64,000 bases of DNA from Paenibacillus daejeonensis DSM 15491 (GTDB taxonomy: Bacteria; Bacillota; Bacilli; Paenibacillales; Paenibacillaceae): positions 1,293,423 through 1,357,422 of the forward strand of contig NZ_KB899659.1 of assembly GCF_000378385.1 (NCBI RefSeq), read 5' to 3'. The translations under genes and the position numbers were made by a program. How positions within the stretch are numbered: position 1 is the first letter of the stretch; each line of letters starts with the position of its first letter. Of the stretch, positions 49,612 through 56,576 are shown in pieces. The notes beneath the pieces were generated by a model that made no database searches, had not been told where the DNA came from, and saw nothing but the letters and a program-made list of their open reading frames with translations.

Positions 49612-50268
49612 ATGAGTAAAAAAATTTTTGTGACGTTAATGGCTACGATGATTTTGGCAGGATGTAGTAACACGGGTGGAGAAGCGCCTGTTCAAACAGT
49701 AGTTGATCTAACACTGAATGAAACTGAGTCACAGACCCAGACCATTCTTGATGAAGTGGCAGAGAAAGAAAATAATGAAATTGATAATGTTATTGAACAG
49801 GAAACTCAGGACGTTAGCGAACCTGAGGTTCTAGAAGAAAAGTCTTCACCAGAAAAGAAGCAGACGGATGGTTTTACTAATATCATTTCCACTCTCGACA
49901 AAACTGTAGTAGAAGAAACCATCAAAGCGGATGCAAAAGAAAGATGGGATGACGATTTTAAAATGCAAGCTTATCAGGTAGAAAAACAAACAACGGCCTA
50001 CAATAATCTCACTAGTTTAAATATAGAGAATGAAGTTAAAGAGACTATACTTCAAGATGCATACTCAAGATGGGACTATGATTTTGCCATGATTGAACAC
50101 ACCTTTGAAAGCCAGTTAGAAGCTTATACAGAAGTCCAAAATTTTTCCTTAGAAACTGCGGATGAAAGAAAAATCCTAGATAACGCCCTTGCTAGATGGG
50201 GCAATGATTTTAAAATGGTTGTTTATGAATTCAACAAACAACTGGAAGCTTATAAGAGTCTTCAATAG
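49612..50268 (+). CDS. Lipoprotein with three 42-residue repeats
   Basis: A 218-residue exported lipoprotein: MSKKIFVTLMATMILAGCSN, lipobox Cys 18. Residues 22-95 form a Glu/Gln/Thr-rich linker. Residues about 100-218 are three repeats with RWxxDFxM at positions 111, 153 and 195, an exact 42-residue period, each followed by a (Q/F)xxQ(L/T)xAY motif. The repeats are predicted helical. The gene is AT-rich and stands alone beside the att site, the usual place for lysogenic-conversion cargo. A role at the cell surface is inferred. Confidence 0.85.
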   Translation: MSKKIFVTLMATMILAGCSNTGGEAPVQTVVDLTLNETESQTQTILDEVAEKENNEIDNVIEQETQDVSEPEVLEEKSSPEKKQTDGFTNIISTLDKTVVEETIKADAKERWDDDFKMQAYQVEKQTTAYNNLTSLNIENEVKETILQDAYSRWDYDFAMIEHTFESQLEAYTEVQNFSLETADERKILDNALARWGNDFKMVVYEFNKQLEAYKSLQ

Positions 50269-50280
50269 CAATATAGAATG

Positions 50281-50308
50281 ATAGCCCGGGACACTTTCCC
50301 GGGCTATC
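50281..50308. terminator. Bidirectional hairpin between converging genes
   Basis: ATAGCCCGGG/CCCGGGCTAT with loop ACACTTT. T-runs are weak on both sides. It separates the lipoprotein gene from the leftward SOS operon. Confidence 0.6.
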
Positions 50309-50352
50309 AGTGTTTTACCGCTAATTGTTGGGACTTGGCTCGAAGGCTTGTA

Positions 50353-50544
50353 TCACCCTAGTTGCCCCGGTCTCTCGATCCACTCGATAATTCCGCTCTC
50401 TTGAAGCTCAGCCAGCGCGGTCATGATCGTCTCTAGATCGCGCTGGGACATACGGAGTAACTCCAGGTAATCGATCCTGGCTATGTGGTGCTGGTTGCAA
50501 CTCCATAGGATGCGGAGCAGCTTTCGACCGTTGTCGCTCAGCAC
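50353..50544 (-). CDS. Small winged-helix-like protein
   Basis: A 63-residue protein: LLRILWSCNQHHIARIDYLELLRMSQRDLETIMTALAELQESGIIEWI gives helix, helix, recognition helix and a beta-wing (IIEWIE), so a winged helix is likely. It overlaps the YolD-like gene by 7 bases and is last in a three-gene SOS-boxed operon. A decayed copy lies at 47885-47960. Function unknown. Confidence 0.65.
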   Translation of the reverse strand: MLSDNGRKLLRILWSCNQHHIARIDYLELLRMSQRDLETIMTALAELQESGIIEWIERPGQLG

Positions 50545-50861
50545 TGTTCGACGGCCTCAATGTCGGCCATTCCGATCCAGTAGCCATCAACAAGGATACG
50601 CTTCCGCTGGACGTGGATGCGCTCGACATGACCGGTTACTAGCTGCTCCTCATACGGATGGTAGACCCTAACCTTGACGGCCGTCTTGTGCTCCTGGGAC
50701 TCCAGCAAGCGATGTTGTATTTGCTCAAGCTCCTGCTCATCCAAGACGATGCGGTCCCGGCGCTGGAGCAGCCGCCGTTGCTCTTTGTGCTTGGTACGAT
50801 GCTCCGGCAGTATCATCCGGCTCGACTCCCAAAGGCCGTTTCCCTCAAGCTTCTTTACCAT
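50538..50861 (-). CDS. YolD-like protein
   Basis: A 107-residue YolD-family protein: GLWESSRMILPEHRTKHKEQRRL at the N-terminus, EQELEQIQHRLLESQEHKTAVKVRVYHPYEEQLVTGHVERI, and IADIEAVEQC-type ending. YolD-like proteins are usually encoded just before a Y-family polymerase (UvrX/YqjW) and belong to the SOS response. Here no polymerase gene follows; the next gene is a 63-residue winged helix. It overlaps both neighbours. Confidence 0.85.
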   Translation of the reverse strand: MVKKLEGNGLWESSRMILPEHRTKHKEQRRLLQRRDRIVLDEQELEQIQHRLLESQEHKTAVKVRVYHPYEEQLVTGHVERIHVQRKRILVDGYWIGMADIEAVEQC

Positions 50862-51051
50862 GAGTCTTCCCCTTTCTCCTAGCAGACAGGATGTTGGCTA
50901 CAATTAGCACCCGCTGTGCACCTGCCTTGTGACAGTAGACGCTGGCCCGACCATCCTTCACACTCCGTATCTCAATCACTCGTTGGCTTAGCTGGCCGTG
51001 TCGATCCAAGTATATAATCTCCGCTGTCTCGCCTACCCATCTCTCAATCAC
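50845..51051 (-). CDS. Small WYL-like protein
   Basis: A 68-residue protein: GETAEIIYLDRHGQLSQRVIEIRSVKDGRASVYCHKAGAQRVLIVANILSARR. The pattern IxYxDxxGxxSxRxIE...G...YC...xxRxFxxxxIL is that of WYL domains, trimmed to a minimum. It is first in the operon with YolD, directly behind the SOS box. Homologous small proteins accompany YolD in other Paenibacillaceae to my knowledge; the role may be sensing single-stranded DNA, as proposed for WYL domains. Confidence 0.65.
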   Translation of the reverse strand: MIERWVGETAEIIYLDRHGQLSQRVIEIRSVKDGRASVYCHKAGAQRVLIVANILSARRKGKTHGKEA

Positions 51052-51063
51052 GACCAGCCCTCC

Positions 51064-51103
51064 CGAACATCCGTTTCCATAATACTAACCGAACGCGAGT
51101 TCG
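51064..51103. promoter_or_regulatory. LexA (SOS) operators
   Basis: CGAACGCGAGTTCG (51090-51103) matches the Gram-positive SOS box CGAAC-N4-GTTCG perfectly. A weaker half-match CGAACATCCGTTTC lies at 51064-51077. Both are directly upstream of the gene starting at 51051. Confidence 0.85.
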
Positions 51104-51114
51104 TAAATCAAGAA

Positions 51115-51153
51115 GAAAAAAGAGCCATCACGGATTATTCCGCTGGCTCTTTT
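51115..51153. terminator. Terminator of the Panacea operon
   Basis: Arms AGAGCCA and TGGCTCT enclose 16 bases, with A/T runs on both sides, 4 bases after the stop at 51157 on the minus strand. Confidence 0.8.
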
Positions 51154-51156
51154 AAA

Positions 51157-51825
51157 TCAATATATGTCATTACGGTTTCGCTTAAGATTTTCTTCATCGA
51201 TTATCTTTTTTATCGAAGCATGGATTGTTTTACGTTCATCGTCAATTGCTTGTTCAATCTCTGAATACATCATTTCACGTTCTTCCTCTAGTGCATCAAT
51301 TTCGGCTCGATAGCAGTCAAAACATAAATCTGGAGGGTCACACTTGGGAACTTTTCCTCTTGAGTAAAGCTTATGCTCAGGGTCAAACCAAACCACAAAA
51401 AAAACGTTTTTAATAATGAATCCATGCACTCTTCCGCTTCCAGTTGAAAGAGCGAATTGATACGATTCATCCTTAACTTGTTCAAATAACTCAGGGTTGA
51501 GATCGTAAATGGCTCGCACATCATTCCAGTCGTGAGTATGTACCCTTAATGGTTTTCCACCGCTCTGCTTAAATTCCATCATTCTCATGGTTGAAATATC
51601 TTTCATCGTGTCTATACATTTCAAATACCAATCGGCGTCTATGTTGCCGCAATTAAAGTAATCGTGTTGCCTATCAAAGTATTTCCATGAAAAAATGACG
51701 TTTTGCTCAATAGAATTTTGTGTGACAAGTTGGCCCTCAGAAGAAATAAGAGGCCCCTGCCTACGAGCAGGAGCCTGTTTTTGAGGAATGCTGTTGGGTG
51801 ATCGGTTTTTCTTAGGCCTATTCAT
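51157..51825 (-). CDS. Putative toxin-like partner of the Panacea protein
   Basis: A 222-residue protein. The first 40 residues are basic and proline/glutamine-rich. The core (about 43-160) has FSWKYFDRQHDYFNCGNIDADWYLKCI and SGRVHGFIIKNVFFVVWFDPEHKLYSRG; the HGFI..NVFFVVWFDPxHxLY pattern recalls small RNase-like or nuclease-like folds where this edge strand is conserved. Then CDPPDLCFDCYRAEI could bind zinc, and a long charged helix ends the protein. The stop-start overlap of 8 bases with the Panacea gene supports a toxin-antitoxin pair. No family assigned. Confidence 0.6.
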   Translation of the reverse strand: MNRPKKNRSPNSIPQKQAPARRQGPLISSEGQLVTQNSIEQNVIFSWKYFDRQHDYFNCGNIDADWYLKCIDTMKDISTMRMMEFKQSGGKPLRVHTHDWNDVRAIYDLNPELFEQVKDESYQFALSTGSGRVHGFIIKNVFFVVWFDPEHKLYSRGKVPKCDPPDLCFDCYRAEIDALEEEREMMYSEIEQAIDDERKTIHASIKKIIDEENLKRNRNDIY

Positions 51826-52264
51826 CCTCCAGATCCTTTTCGTGCTGCTCTATCATGTCATCATCTAAAATTGGATTTTGTGAAGCTTCGTAGAACTTCA
51901 GACCCTTCCTAGCTCTGGACCATGGCAATTCTGAATGAGTCAGCGCTTCGAGTTCATCCCCATCAAGGTGACCATACGAATCGTATACGGATTCAAGAAT
52001 TTCTGCAATTTCAGGGTTCGAGCTAATTTCTTTTGGAATCTTTTTTTCCTGAGGTATCAGAGCCCAACCATACTCCTTGTATTGATGATAAAGCCCAGGA
52101 TCCACAGGACCATGCACCCACGCTTGAAATCTATTTTCAAATAAGCTCTCGCCTTTAAACATAAGATGCCATGAATACGCGTAGAAGCAAAGCTTCTGTA
52201 ACTTTTTTGGAGTCATTGATTCCATGTTCAAAAAAGCCTTCGCCACGCTTTCTATCGCAACCAT
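51818..52264 (-). CDS. Panacea-domain (DUF4065/SocA-like) putative antitoxin
   Basis: A 148-residue protein with the DUF4065 signature: MTPKKLQKLCFYAYSWHLMFKGESLF, then RFQAWVHGPVDPGLYHQYKEYGW, and a helical C-terminus DGDELEALTHSELPWSRARKG. Panacea domains act as antitoxins for many unrelated toxins, sometimes delivering the toxin to ClpXP. ATG 52264 gives the normal family N-terminus behind GGGGGAGG; ATG 52303 with AAAGGGG is also possible. It is the first gene of the pair. Confidence 0.85.
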   Translation of the reverse strand: MVAIESVAKAFLNMESMTPKKLQKLCFYAYSWHLMFKGESLFENRFQAWVHGPVDPGLYHQYKEYGWALIPQEKKIPKEISSNPEIAEILESVYDSYGHLDGDELEALTHSELPWSRARKGLKFYEASQNPILDDDMIEQHEKDLEDE

Positions 52265-52531
52265 CTTCCTCCCCCTTCCACGGAAGAAAATAAGGGTTCC
52301 CATTTACATTACCCCTTTGTAAAAGAATACTACATAGTATTCTCAAGACAGAGGTATTGCCAAACCCCTTATTTCATTTAATTTTCCACCCTCTACTGGT
52401 AGGTAGTGGAGTAGGTTTATTTTACCATCAATCACCATATTACGGTCAAGACCGATTTAGGGTTCTTTAGTGCCTTTTTGGGCTTAATTATGTACATTTT
52501 GTTTACTTTAGCGAACTTTTCGCCTATTTAT

Positions 52532-52565
52532 AAAAAAAGAGCCATCCGGATCACTCCGATGGCTC
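52532..52565 (-). terminator. Terminator with the repressor stop codon in its loop
   Basis: Stem GAGCCATC-GGA/TCC-GGATGGCTC with loop GTGA, followed by TTTTTTT on the minus strand. The loop carries the TGA stop of the repressor gene (52551-52553). Confidence 0.9.
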
Positions 52566-52775
52566 CTGTTTGTCCTTCACATACTCGATTAGCTCAGTAA
52601 CATCTTCAATATCTAGGGCCTCCATAATCTTTGTCAGATTTTCTGGCGACCAAGCTTTTGATTTATTGAGCTCCATATCACGTACCGTGGAATACCTAAT
52701 TCCAGTCATCTCTGAAACCTTATTCGCATTGAGACGACGGGCGTGCATTGCATCATCCAATTTTAAGCGCAGCAT
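52551..52775 (-). CDS. Cro/CI-type HTH repressor
   Basis: A 74-residue XRE-family HTH protein: KLDDAMHARRLNANKVSEMTGIRYSTVRDMELNKSKAWSPENLTKIMEALDI, the five-helix Cro/CI fold and nothing else. ATG 52775 is chosen with GGGGGTGA 7 bases upstream. It faces divergently the small rightward genes across a region with three or more palindromic sites, so it is the likely lysogeny or switch repressor. No cleavage or dimerisation domain is present. Confidence 0.9.
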   Translation of the reverse strand: MLRLKLDDAMHARRLNANKVSEMTGIRYSTVRDMELNKSKAWSPENLTKIMEALDIEDVTELIEYVKDKQEPSE

Positions 52776-52802
52776 AGACACTCACCCCCTGACAACCATT
52801 TT

Positions 52803-52900
52803 AAACGATTATCGTTTTTTATTCAACGATAATAGAAAAATATTTAGACTAATATCGTGTTATTTTATACGAAAATAGTTGAATATTATACGATAATCGT
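52803..52900. promoter_or_regulatory. Repressor operator array
   Basis: AAACGATTATCGTTT (52803-52817) is a perfect odd-centred palindrome; ACGATAATCGT (52890-52900) repeats its core. Half-sites AACGATAAT (52825-52833) and AATATCGT (about 52851-52858) lie between. Two palindromes flank the divergent promoter region between the repressor gene and the rightward genes. Confidence 0.8.
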
Positions 52901-52930
52901 TTATAATAAGAATATAAGGAGGTGAGAGAT

Positions 52931-53047
52931 ATGAGGCAAACGAGAAAGAAGAAGCACAAGATTAGAAGACACGAAGTCATCAGGTTTGTGGTAGCAGCCA
53001 TTCACCTGATCGCGTCACTAATCACCCTCATCGCCGCGATGCGATAG
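52931..53047 (+). CDS. Tiny basic membrane protein
   Basis: A 38-residue peptide: 15 residues that are mostly Lys/Arg/His (RQTRKKKHKIRRHE), then one hydrophobic helix (VIRFVVAAIHLIASLITLIAAM). A perfect AGGAGGTGA ribosome binding site precedes the ATG. First gene downstream of the operator array, so under repressor control. Function unknown; toxin, antiholin or regulatory peptide are all possible. Confidence 0.6.
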   Translation: MRQTRKKKHKIRRHEVIRFVVAAIHLIASLITLIAAMR

Positions 53048-53145
53048 TCACAACGGGGACGGGAGCCGAAAGGCTCCCAGAACCACCGGAGATGAAATAT
53101 AAGGGGCTTCTTCTCTCCTCATTATAACACAAAGGGGCTGAGAAC

Positions 53146-53238
53146 ATGAATAGATCACACATCAGAATTGCTACCTGCATTATGACAGTGGCCGCAGTGG
53201 TCATCAGCATTACAGCCATCGTTATAGCACTAAGTTAA
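53146..53238 (+). CDS. Tiny membrane protein
   Basis: A 30-residue peptide, MNRSHIRIATCIMTVAAVVISITAIVIALS, with one membrane helix. AAAGGGGCTGAG precedes the ATG. It follows a GNRA-capped hairpin at 53061-53078. Its length and position match the other two tiny membrane proteins in this cluster. Confidence 0.5.
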   Translation: MNRSHIRIATCIMTVAAVVISITAIVIALS

Positions 53239-53257
53239 ACAATGGAGGTAGCAGATA

Positions 53258-53548
53258 TTGACCATTAACAGAGCGGCCCAACTGGCCCCAACCAAACCGG
53301 CCCGTAACGTGACCGGCGAGTACACAAAAGAGATTGCCGTCATCGTGTACCAAGCTGGTCGGGATCCCCGGGTATCAACCTACCCTATGCCCGCCAACAG
53401 CCGCGACATGCAAGAAGATGTACGGGAGACCATCAAACAGGCGTTTGAATGGGCGGTCGAGCAGTACATCCGGACGGAGGCAGAAGCTGTCTATGTCCAG
53501 GAAATCACGACGCATGGCACGGCATTCAACATTGGAGTTTGGGAGTAG
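53258..53548 (+). CDS. Hypothetical phage protein
   Basis: A 96-residue soluble protein with a TTG start behind GGAGGTAG. Content: TKEIAVIVYQAGRDPRVSTYPMPANSRDMQEDVRETIKQAFEWAVEQYIRTEAEAVYVQEITTHGTAFNIGVWE. Mixed alpha/beta; no family recognised. It is the third gene of the short rightward cluster. Confidence 0.6.
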   Translation: MTINRAAQLAPTKPARNVTGEYTKEIAVIVYQAGRDPRVSTYPMPANSRDMQEDVRETIKQAFEWAVEQYIRTEAEAVYVQEITTHGTAFNIGVWE

Positions 53549-53575
53549 GCTTCGGCCCCACTGGAGGAATGAATA

Positions 53576-53803
53576 ATGGATATGAACATCGGTGACATCA
53601 TGACACCGGAGGATGTAGAGAACTGGATTAACGTTCTGCCACCCGCAACGCAAAGAGCCGATCTTGTGCAGCTTGGCGAGCCTTACAGCCATAGGCCAGA
53701 CGCTGAAGGACACTGGCGGGCGACCTACCCAACGGCTGCAAAGGTAGCCGGTGAGTGGCGCTACATGGGTAACTGCTTCTTGGGGAAGACGATCAGTCGT
53801 TAA
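53576..53803 (+). CDS. Hypothetical phage protein
   Basis: A 75-residue soluble protein, MDMNIGDIMTPEDVENWIN at the start, then PATQRADLVQLGEPYSHRP and an aromatic C-terminus (GEWRYMGNCFLG). GGAGGAATGA precedes the ATG and a UUCG hairpin lies at 53548-53557. No family recognised. Confidence 0.6.
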   Translation: MDMNIGDIMTPEDVENWINVLPPATQRADLVQLGEPYSHRPDAEGHWRATYPTAAKVAGEWRYMGNCFLGKTISR

Positions 53804-53840
53804 TACCGGGGCTTCGGCCCCTCCTGGAGGGATAGAAACG

Positions 53841-53927
53841 ATGGAGGTAGTAACGTATTATCTATCTGTGGCAGCAATCATTATCAGTTGCATTGCATTG
53901 GGGCGGACAATTCCGCGTAAGAAATAG
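53841..53927 (+). CDS. Tiny membrane protein
   Basis: A 28-residue peptide, MEVVTYYLSVAAIIISCIALGRTIPRKK, one membrane helix with a basic C-terminus. TGGAGGGATAG precedes the ATG and a perfect GGGGC-UUCG-GCCCC hairpin lies directly upstream (53808-53821). Last gene of the rightward cluster. Confidence 0.5.
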   Translation: MEVVTYYLSVAAIIISCIALGRTIPRKK

Positions 53928-53956
53928 CTGGCGCGCTTTAAGGCAATGTAAGGTAT

Positions 53957-53981
53957 AAAAAAACACCGGAGATAACCGGTG
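53957..53981 (-). terminator. Terminator of the SIR2 gene
   Basis: Stem CACCGG/CCGGTG followed by TTTTTTT on the minus strand. A second hairpin GAGGTAAC...GTTACCTC spans the stop at 54099. Confidence 0.85.
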
Positions 53982-54098
53982 GAGTAATTAAAATTATTAA
54001 TTTTTCAGATCGCGATTGACATCTGCGAATTTTTTTATATACTTAAGACTATAATAGCAAAGCAAGAGCAGAGAGGTAACGGCAATCACACTTCGTGG

Positions 54099-55703
54099 TT
54101 AGGCGTTACCTCTTTTGTTTTTAACGATATCATAGAGGAGTAGAACTCTTCTCATTTCTGTATTAAGTCTTATCTCTCCTTTCTCTTTAAGTTCTTTAAG
54201 CTCACCGACTAGAAAACTTTTCACGCCATCTAAATTTAAGTGTTTTATATTGAAGGATATAGTCTCATAAATTTTTTGCTTTTTTTCTTTACTAGAAATA
54301 ATAGCATCTAAATCAGCAGTATCTCTTCTAAAAACGGATGATTGTGTTATTGTGTTATAGTTGGATTCAAAATTACTAAAAGTTGATATCTTTGCGATGA
54401 GTTTTTCTTTTTCAGATGAATGCAACGTACTAGCCTCTATCAACTCTCTTTTCAGTAGCTTATTCATGGGCAAGCGAGCCCTAGAGTTTTGTCCAACCAG
54501 CAATCTCAATCTAATATCTGTATTTATTTCATCTGTATCGCTGATGTAATCGAGGCAATAGCTTATTAAATCTGGTATCTGAAAAATGTATTTTGCATCC
54601 CCAATAGCAACAGTTATATTTTTTGTTAGCAGCCCCTGCTCCAAGCTGTCCAAGTCCTCCGGAGATAAAAGTACAGAGTGTAAAGCACCTTTCTTTCCCC
54701 TATCAATAATCAATTCCTTAATAACATGTTTATATTTTCTCACCTCAGAAGGAGACACGCCCTGATTAATTGTACTTATAGTTGAAAATAACTTCTGGAA
54801 ATTATCAGTCTTTATCACCCTGAGTTTGCAACCGAGATCCTGATCATTTACGACTTCTTCCACAAAGAGCTGTTCATTTTCCTTCCATTCCACCAATACT
54901 AGTTTATCTTCAAGTATACTTAACTCATGGTCGGTTAATGAACGCGTAAACTCTTTAATTATTTTCCTCACATTTATGTCAGTTAAAGAATAACCTACAA
55001 AAATAATAGACGAATTCATCATCATGGATATTATTTTCGCACTGATTAGAACAGAATTTTTCTCGAAATTCTCATAGTCATTTTCGGTTATGATAATGTT
55101 TTCAGGGCTATCTACACAACCATGCAATTTATACAACTCGGCATAGCCAAGAGTGTCTTGAAAAAAACCTTTCTGGCCAATATACTTGGTTATTTGGTAC
55201 TCACTGATGTTATCGTAAGATTCCTCAATGAATTTATCATAGTTAGTTGATAAAATAATCTGAGCTTTAAGGAGCATTTTTTGAAATGATGAATACTCTT
55301 CTTCCACTCCATTTTTAAATGTGTACATTTTAAACTTTTCAGAAATAGCCTTTTTAAATGGGGAGATCCTAGAATAATAAGCATCGCGGGCTGAAAAGTT
55401 AGGAATTGAAACTTTACCATCATTGAAGGCACCGTTATAATTCTCCTCCAAGATTGAGCCCATTCTAATATTAGAGTAGTGATTTAATTCTTTATCGGAA
55501 TAGTGAGGGTTTTCCTTTCCGATTGAATCTCTTACTTTATTAAACTCTCCAAAAAAGTTACTTAGACCAAGTTCTTTCCAAAAATCTTCCAATAAGGTTG
55601 TCCAATCCGGAAAATCGTTCAGGAACCTTTTCGATAACCCCGCACCCACAAAAACTACAGGAAATTCATTTTTTTCAATCATAGAATCTAATATCGTAGC
55701 CAC
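54099..55703 (-). CDS. SIR2-domain NAD-hydrolase-like defence protein
   Basis: A 534-residue protein with a GTG start. The SIR2-like fold fills residues 1-300: FPVVFVGAGLSKRF (NAD-binding GAGxS, 20-24), ILSTNYDKFIEES (TNYD), YKLHGCVDSPENIIITENDYENF (catalytic-type His in KLHG), and IIFVGYSLTDINVRKIIKEF. The rest (about 310-534) is a helical domain of unknown family. Bacterial SIR2 proteins of this type are NADases in abortive anti-phage systems (Thoeris, DSR and others). It is strongly AT-rich against its neighbours, and transcribed opposite to the early cluster: a typical prophage-borne defence gene. Confidence 0.88.
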   Translation of the reverse strand: MATILDSMIEKNEFPVVFVGAGLSKRFLNDFPDWTTLLEDFWKELGLSNFFGEFNKVRDSIGKENPHYSDKELNHYSNIRMGSILEENYNGAFNDGKVSIPNFSARDAYYSRISPFKKAISEKFKMYTFKNGVEEEYSSFQKMLLKAQIILSTNYDKFIEESYDNISEYQITKYIGQKGFFQDTLGYAELYKLHGCVDSPENIIITENDYENFEKNSVLISAKIISMMMNSSIIFVGYSLTDINVRKIIKEFTRSLTDHELSILEDKLVLVEWKENEQLFVEEVVNDQDLGCKLRVIKTDNFQKLFSTISTINQGVSPSEVRKYKHVIKELIIDRGKKGALHSVLLSPEDLDSLEQGLLTKNITVAIGDAKYIFQIPDLISYCLDYISDTDEINTDIRLRLLVGQNSRARLPMNKLLKRELIEASTLHSSEKEKLIAKISTFSNFESNYNTITQSSVFRRDTADLDAIISSKEKKQKIYETISFNIKHLNLDGVKSFLVGELKELKEKGEIRLNTEMRRVLLLYDIVKNKRGNA

Positions 55704-55768
55704 GTCTCCACCCCCTTCTTTTAATCAAAAATATACCATAATTCAACAAATTGAGACAGTAAAAAATT

Positions 55769-55803
55769 AAAAAAAGCCCCCACCGACGAAGGTCAGTGAA
55801 GGC
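55769..55803 (-). terminator. Terminator of the lysis/tail operon
   Basis: Stem GCCTTCACTGACC/GGTGGGGGC-type with loop TTCG region followed by TTTTTTT on the minus strand, directly after the amidase gene. Confidence 0.88.
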
Positions 55804-55808
55804 GTTAT

Positions 55809-56576
55809 CTATGCCACTTTGATTGATGCCGTCTTGCTAGATCCGTCCCAGGACGCGGTGCCACCTAGAGCGTCGGCAACCGCCCGCAAGGCGACATATG
55901 AAACGCCGTCGATAAGTTGGCCATAGACTGGCTTGCCGTTGATGCTGGCCGTCTTGGTCTTGTTGTCCCACCCGACGACTGCACCGGCCGCCTCCCCAGC
56001 TGCCCGTAACGGGGCAAAGGCGCGGTTGTCGATCAGCAAGCCGTTGGCCACCGCCTTGGCATTGACAAGGACGCGAGCTGCCGGGTATTGTGGCGCTACG
56101 GCTACAGGCGCAGCCACATCGGCACGGAACTTAGCCATATCAATAACCGGGCAGGCTTTAGACGCATAGCCCGGATACTCGCTGTGTCCCTTGATATCTT
56201 TTGCTGAAGGAATCCGACTCTGCAGATACCACACAAGATTGATGGCAGCTTGGTATTGCGCCGCCGTTGGCTTCTGCGTCCGGAAGTCACCGACAAGGCA
56301 GATTCCCAGCGCGTGCTTATTGCTGTTGCCCACATGCGCCCCGACTTGCGTCCAGTCCATGCATTGGTAGACCGTGCCGTCTTGGCCAATCACATAGGTA
56401 TAGCCGATGCCAGCCCAATTGTTTGTCGTCACATGGTAACGGGCAAACGCCTCGGCTGATCCGGTCAATGTTAACGAATGGTGGATGGCCAATGATCGGA
56501 TGGCCGACAGCAAACGCTGAGCGTAGCGCTTGGTCTTGTGTACCGGCAGCTTGCCGCGCAGATCAACTATTTTCAC
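55809..56576 (-). CDS. Phage N-acetylmuramoyl-L-alanine amidase with copper-amine-oxidase-like repeats
   Basis: A 255-residue endolysin. N-terminal Amidase_2/PGRP domain (about 1-150): IHHSLTLTGSAEAFARYHV, GIGYTYVIGQDGTVYQCMDW, GAHVGNSNKHALGICLVGDF, AKDIKGHSEYPGYASKACPV, giving the usual zinc His/His/Cys set. The C-terminus (about 168-255) is a Cu_amine_oxidN1-type repeat domain found on Paenibacillus wall enzymes (VNAKAVANGLLIDNRAFAPLRAAGEAAGA; YVALRAVADALGGTASWDG). No signal peptide, as expected for a holin-dependent lysin. It overlaps the holin gene by 4 bases. Confidence 0.95.
   Translation of the reverse strand: MKIVDLRGKLPVHKTKRYAQRLLSAIRSLAIHHSLTLTGSAEAFARYHVTTNNWAGIGYTYVIGQDGTVYQCMDWTQVGAHVGNSNKHALGICLVGDFRTQKPTAAQYQAAINLVWYLQSRIPSAKDIKGHSEYPGYASKACPVIDMAKFRADVAAPVAVAPQYPAARVLVNAKAVANGLLIDNRAFAPLRAAGEAAGAVVGWDNKTKTASINGKPVYGQLIDGVSYVALRAVADALGGTASWDGSSKTASIKVA

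Noticed and set aside
54099..55703. Thoeris system with ThsB
   Set aside because: No TIR-domain gene is adjacent, so only a single SIR2 protein can be claimed.
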